64,000 nt of DNA from positions 18,521,501 to 18,585,500 of the forward strand of contig NC_092569.1 of NCBI RefSeq assembly GCF_037975245.1. The letters are read 5' to 3'. Both the position numbers and the translations under genes were made by a program. Every line of letters starts with the position of its first letter. Position 1 is the stretch's first letter. Origin of the DNA: Apostichopus japonicus (Eukaryota > Echinodermata > Holothuroidea > Aspidochirotida > Stichopodidae). The notes under the pieces are model-generated. The model ran no database searches and had not been told where the DNA came from. It was given only the letters and a program-made list of their open reading frames with translations. Shown here in pieces: positions 60,419 through 64,000 of the stretch.

Positions 60419-60857
60419 AGACAGACATGTAAGATAAATTCCCGTTCGTACGGCGGCCTTGAGGTTCCTCTCGTGACCGTCGCGACTATGTACAATAACC
60501 GTGCAGAGCGGCTATCGTGACAACTTTCCATATTTTATAAATAAAACATATGCACAATATAAATACACAATGCGCCTGAAATACAACGTAATTGTTAAAA
60601 AATGACAAATATTTGTTTGACAAACGGCTTTGGCCGGAGAGATACGAGTTAAACGTTCTTAAAGATGAACTGTCTTGGTCGTCAAAGTGTATGTTGTATG
60701 TATGTATGGGTGTATGTATGTATGTATATGTGATCTTCCCGCAAGCAGGAACTCGCGAAAGAAGCCATGGAGGCTTGTAGACTCGCAAGCTGACCGAAGC
60801 CAATCTCTCGGCACACATCCATTTAACGTCCATGTCAGGAAGTTGTTATTGTGCATC

Positions 60858-61165
60858 AGCGTAGTGGCAAATTGGCTAAGGCGTCGGACTCGTGATCCAA
60901 AGATTGCTGGTTCGATTACTGCCTAGTCCATTACGTTGTGTCCTTGGGCAAGATGCTTTATCTCACTTGCCTCTCTCCACCCAGGGGTTAAATGGGTACC
61001 TGTGAGGTAACTTGTCGTTGGGCGCAGTTTGTAACTGCTGCCGACTGGAGGGATTGTCTCTGGGACAGGTTACCATTGACCAGGGGTAATATAACGTCTG
61101 TAAAGCGCTTTGAGACTTATCGCTGGTATAAAGTGCTATATAAAAAAAAGCAAAAAAAAATTCAG
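60858..61165 (+). mobile_element. SINE family 2, full-length copy with tRNA head
   Basis: The head has box A (TTGGCTAAGGCG), a stem GGA/TCC around the loop CTCGTGA, and box B (GGTTCGATTACTGCC). The body contains CCTTGGGCAAGATGCTTTAT and CTTGCCTCTCTCCACCCAGG, and the 3' part AAAGCGCTTTGAGACTTATC ends in an A-rich tail. It is the reference copy for the split SINE in POFUT1 and for the one at 54935. Confidence 0.85.
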
Positions 61166-61961
61166 AAATCATCTGAGTGTTGGCACATATTTCGTTAATA
61201 CTTTAATACATATATACTTTTAAGCATTCCAGTTTTCATAGGATGTAATTTTATTTCTTCGTAGAGTGACAAGTTCATTTATAAACGATATACAGTGAAG
61301 TTAGTGTGTAAACAGGTCCCGGCAGTATATTATAAAGTCTAAAATTTAGCCTGGATTCCTTTATTTTCATGAAAGTATGCCCGTGGTGTGAGTTAATCAG
61401 TTACGTTTGATAAGGGTATCACATGTAGTTGTTACAACAATGTTATCATTTTCCATATTGAGAGATATTTCATTACCAACTACTTCCCAATAAGTATCGC
61501 TTGATGAGCGACCTTGACATTTTGGGCCATGAATTAGGCCTATATAGTCCAGATTATCTAATTTACACGAACAATTCACTCCTTCCTTTCACATTTCCTG
61601 GGCACATTATTGACAGTAAATTACCGTTACTAAGTAATTCATTGAAAGATCTTTATCAAATACCTACTTGGAAAGTTAAATGATTTCCTTACTTCTGTAA
61701 CGGAAAACTGTCCCAATAGGTCCCTAGTGACGGTGATCCCTGTTTTATGTAAAGAAGTTGGAACGCTGCCAAGTGCATTTTTTTATTTTGTTTTATGTCG
61801 CCTAAATAAGTCTACTACTGCACGAGTTGGTGTCAAAACCAAAACCGAAGTAGATCTGAACGTCGGCTTCTCCACAACAATGTGATAAGGACTGATTACT
61901 ACGTTTATATTGAATTTTACCGTCTTCGTTTAATAACCAGCATCGACATATTCCATGCCAG
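61166..61961. other. Gene-less stretch, nothing recognised
   Basis: About 0.8 kb of AT-rich sequence between a SINE and a hAT-like element. The two 60-codon open frames over 61397-61683 lie antisense to each other and have no family resemblance. Confidence 0.5.
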
Positions 61962-62748
61962 CAGGGACGTAGCTAAGGCCTGGTGATTGGGGGGGGGGTG
62001 GGGGTGTAGTGGCTGAAAATCCAACTGGATGGGTTTTGAAGCCAGAAAATTCCGACTGCTGCCTTGTACCCACTGGCACTCATTTCACAAACTTATTACC
62101 CCCCTCCAACCCCCCTCCCCAGCAAATATTTTTGTGAAAATTCAGGCAATATGCTGATAACTTTTCGGGCACTTACTAAACAAAAGATAATTAGCAATGT
62201 GTTTTTCAGTGTTTAAACTTATATTATTATTACCATTAATATTGTAACGACTTCCCAAAAATAATAACCAATACAGGAAGGGTAAAAACACGTAAACTGA
62301 TTGTATGTTATTGGCATGCGAGGTAAAAATCGATGCATGCCTATATGATATGCACATTAAGATGTGGAACGCGCAAGTCGGGCAAGTCGTTACAGCCCAC
62401 CCCCACCCCCCCCCCCCCAATCAAATTGGGCTCCTACGCCTATGACGGTATTTTTTTGAGTATTCAAAATCATACAAAGTTTTGTACGGTGGAGTATAAA
62501 AATCGCGAGATACAATTTCTCAAAGTGGCAAGGAAAACGTGGTAAATATGACTGATTTAAGGTCAATTTTGACCGATATATTTAAATTTTTAGGTCATGC
62601 ACAATCACAGGTATAAATGAATTGGCCTAGATAAACTAGAGTGCGACAGTCTGAAATTCCGACTGTTGCACTCCAATTTTCCAACTTTCGTCAGCTTTAC
62701 CAAGTTTCGGGGTAAAACACCCCCACACCCCCTCTAGCGACGTCCCTG
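61962..62748. mobile_element. hAT-like element, second family (787 bp)
   Basis: The ends are CAGGGACGTAGCTA on the left and the inverse of CAGGGACGTCGCTAGA on the right. Flanks show an 8-bp duplication with one mismatch (CATGCCAG at 61954-61961, CATACCAG at 62749-62756). The interior holds a C run and a second transposon-end-like string (inverse of CATAGGCGTAGGAGCC near 62432-62447), suggesting a nested fragment. It has no coding capacity. Confidence 0.72.
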
Positions 62749-63795
62749 CATACCAGTATACTATCGCATAACGTATGAGGCCAACCTTTCCAAATTATAA
62801 CTGGCGACCGGAAATGGTTCACCAGGTAGTGCTCGTGTTATGGTCTAAGACCGGGGTAGGCGCAGAACTGGAAGAACATTGATCGGTGAACAATATTTTC
62901 CTCTCCTAACCCCCTCCTAACCCCCTCTCCTAAACGCTATCTATCTGTTTTACACTGCTGGGAGAAAATATAAGTATGTCAGGAAAAATATCACCATGTT
63001 ACAAGTCTATATCAGCATGGCAATATCAAAAACAATACTCACATGCAACTGCATGAGGTACAGCTGGCTAATCTATTGGCCTATACAAAGTAATAGACCA
63101 AATGCATACTTCGTTCTGTCAATAGTTACAACCAGTGGCTTCCAGTCTGTTCTGATTTTTAGCTTTCAAGGAACAGATGGTATTTTGAGCACACGTCAGC
63201 TCGTTTTTTACCTCGTTTTGTGAGTTATTTTTTTTTACTACTCCATGGTATCTTTGTAAAATCAATCTATTACGTGACTTTCTCAATTTTTTTTTCTGGT
63301 CAGTAGACAGAAAGTTCATTCGCATTGCTTTTGGAGCAAAAGTATTTCCTGTTTTAGTAAAGTAGGCAGCCACACGCTGGTCACCCTGCGTGTTCATCTA
63401 TCGTCCCAGACTAGTGTAGTTCTGAATTACCGCAGTTCTCCCGCGCCGTGGAGAGTCTCGAGGTGTGAGAGGGGTGTGTTAGGGACCGAGCTAAGCAGAA
63501 AGTTGTCGTCGAACTTTCCTCTCTCTGACGTATATTAACACAGCAAGAAACTATTGTTCTCCCAGGGTACTCCACAATAACAGCTGTGGAAGACGTGCTG
63601 ATTCAGTTTGTTAAGTCTCCTTATTACTGACCTCCATTTCTCAAGTATAAAAACATTCACATTCCCACAACTGGGGAGATTTTGCGTAACAAGGTCAAGG
63701 TATTATTTGTATTCAATTTATTTCTTTGGTCTATCTCCACAAATCTCTCTCCAACTCTCTATCTATATGAATATGTATAGCCTATATATGGTATA
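62749..63795. other. Gene-less stretch, nothing recognised
   Basis: About 1 kb with short pyrimidine-rich tracts (CCTAACCCCCTCCTAACCCC near 62904) and no coding or repeat structure that I can support. Confidence 0.45.
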
Positions 63796-63848
63796 TATAT
63801 GGTAAATATATATATATTAATATATATGTATGTATATATATACATGTA

Positions 63849-63906
<58 letters not shown>
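63796..63906. repeat. (TA)n microsatellite with TATG/TACA variants
   Basis: About 110 bases of TA repeats with interspersed GTATA and TACATA units, abutting the 3' end of the SINE at 63909. The Tyr/Ile-rich open frame across it is an artefact. Confidence 0.88.
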
Positions 63907-63908
<2 letters not shown>

Positions 63909-63910
<2 letters not shown>

Positions 63911-64000
63911 ATTTTATATGAAATTTTAATGATATGGAAAAACCAGAACAGTGGAAAAAACTTCCAGCCTCCATCGGGATTCGACCCAAGCCTTCCGCTT
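63909..64000 (-). mobile_element. tRNA-derived SINE, family 1, copy B (cut by window edge)
   Basis: The minus strand reads AAGCGGAAGGCTTGGGTCGAA, with box B GGGTCGAATCCC. The same body as the 25424 copy follows (GATGGAGGCTGGAAGTTTTTT, CCACTGTTCTGGTTTTTCCA), and then the TA repeat. The 5' half of the head lies outside the window. Confidence 0.72.

Overview
The window is eukaryotic, AT-rich and intron-dense. It looks like a marine deuterostome, most likely an echinoderm and probably a sea cucumber. This is inferred from a cluster of secreted fibrinogen-related genes of the type first described in holothurians (fibrinogen-like protein A), a canonical animal POFUT1, and a heavy load of SINEs, MITEs and DNA transposons. 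All exon models were spliced by eye, checking donor/acceptor dinucleotides and reading-frame phase at every junction.

Layout. (1) 0.6-28.4 kb is a cluster of three fibrinogen-related (FReD) genes. FREP-1 (625-3473, +) is compact. FREP-2 (6600-21830, -) is a mosaic: signal peptide, half FReD, TIL cysteine-rich domain, EGF, full FReD. FREP-3 (25806-28362, +) lacks an identifiable first exon. FREP-1 and FREP-2 are tail to tail; FREP-2 and FREP-3 are head to head. All three share one exon-phase plan with a short variable linker exon. (2) 28.4-34.7 kb is intergenic and holds a hairpin MITE. (3) 34.7-46.5 kb is POFUT1 (GDP-fucose protein O-fucosyltransferase 1, 8 exons, 396 aa, ER-retention-type end RDEL). 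(4) 46.5-52.4 kb has no gene I recognise, one candidate orphan exon and a hAT MITE. (5) 52.5-60.3 kb is a small secreted protein (181 aa, -) with a His and an NNCH Cys motif reminiscent of permuted papain-like folds (PPPDE/DUF778 type). (6) 60.4-64 kb is repeats only.

Mobile DNA explains most of the intron and intergenic length, and its nesting can be read directly. A 4.7-kb PIF/Harbinger element with both fossil genes (HARBI1-like transposase, Myb-like partner) fills one FREP-2 intron. It has itself received a hAT MITE and a SINE whose head resembles U2 snRNA. Two 4.5-4.9-kb elements with CACTG ends and TA duplications occupy a POFUT1 intron (splitting an older SINE, and carrying a 1.2-kb inverted repeat) and an intron of the PPPDE-like gene (splitting a hairpin MITE). 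Three hAT MITE copies have perfect 8-bp target duplications, and two U2-headed SINE copies have perfect 11-bp duplications.

The genes do not form an operon. The FReD proteins are probably secreted lectins or pattern-recognition proteins, POFUT1 acts in the ER, and the last protein is secreted with unknown function. The most unusual items are the U2-headed SINE, the mosaic FREP-2, the secreted NNCH protein, and the CACTG/TA element pair with its long hairpin.
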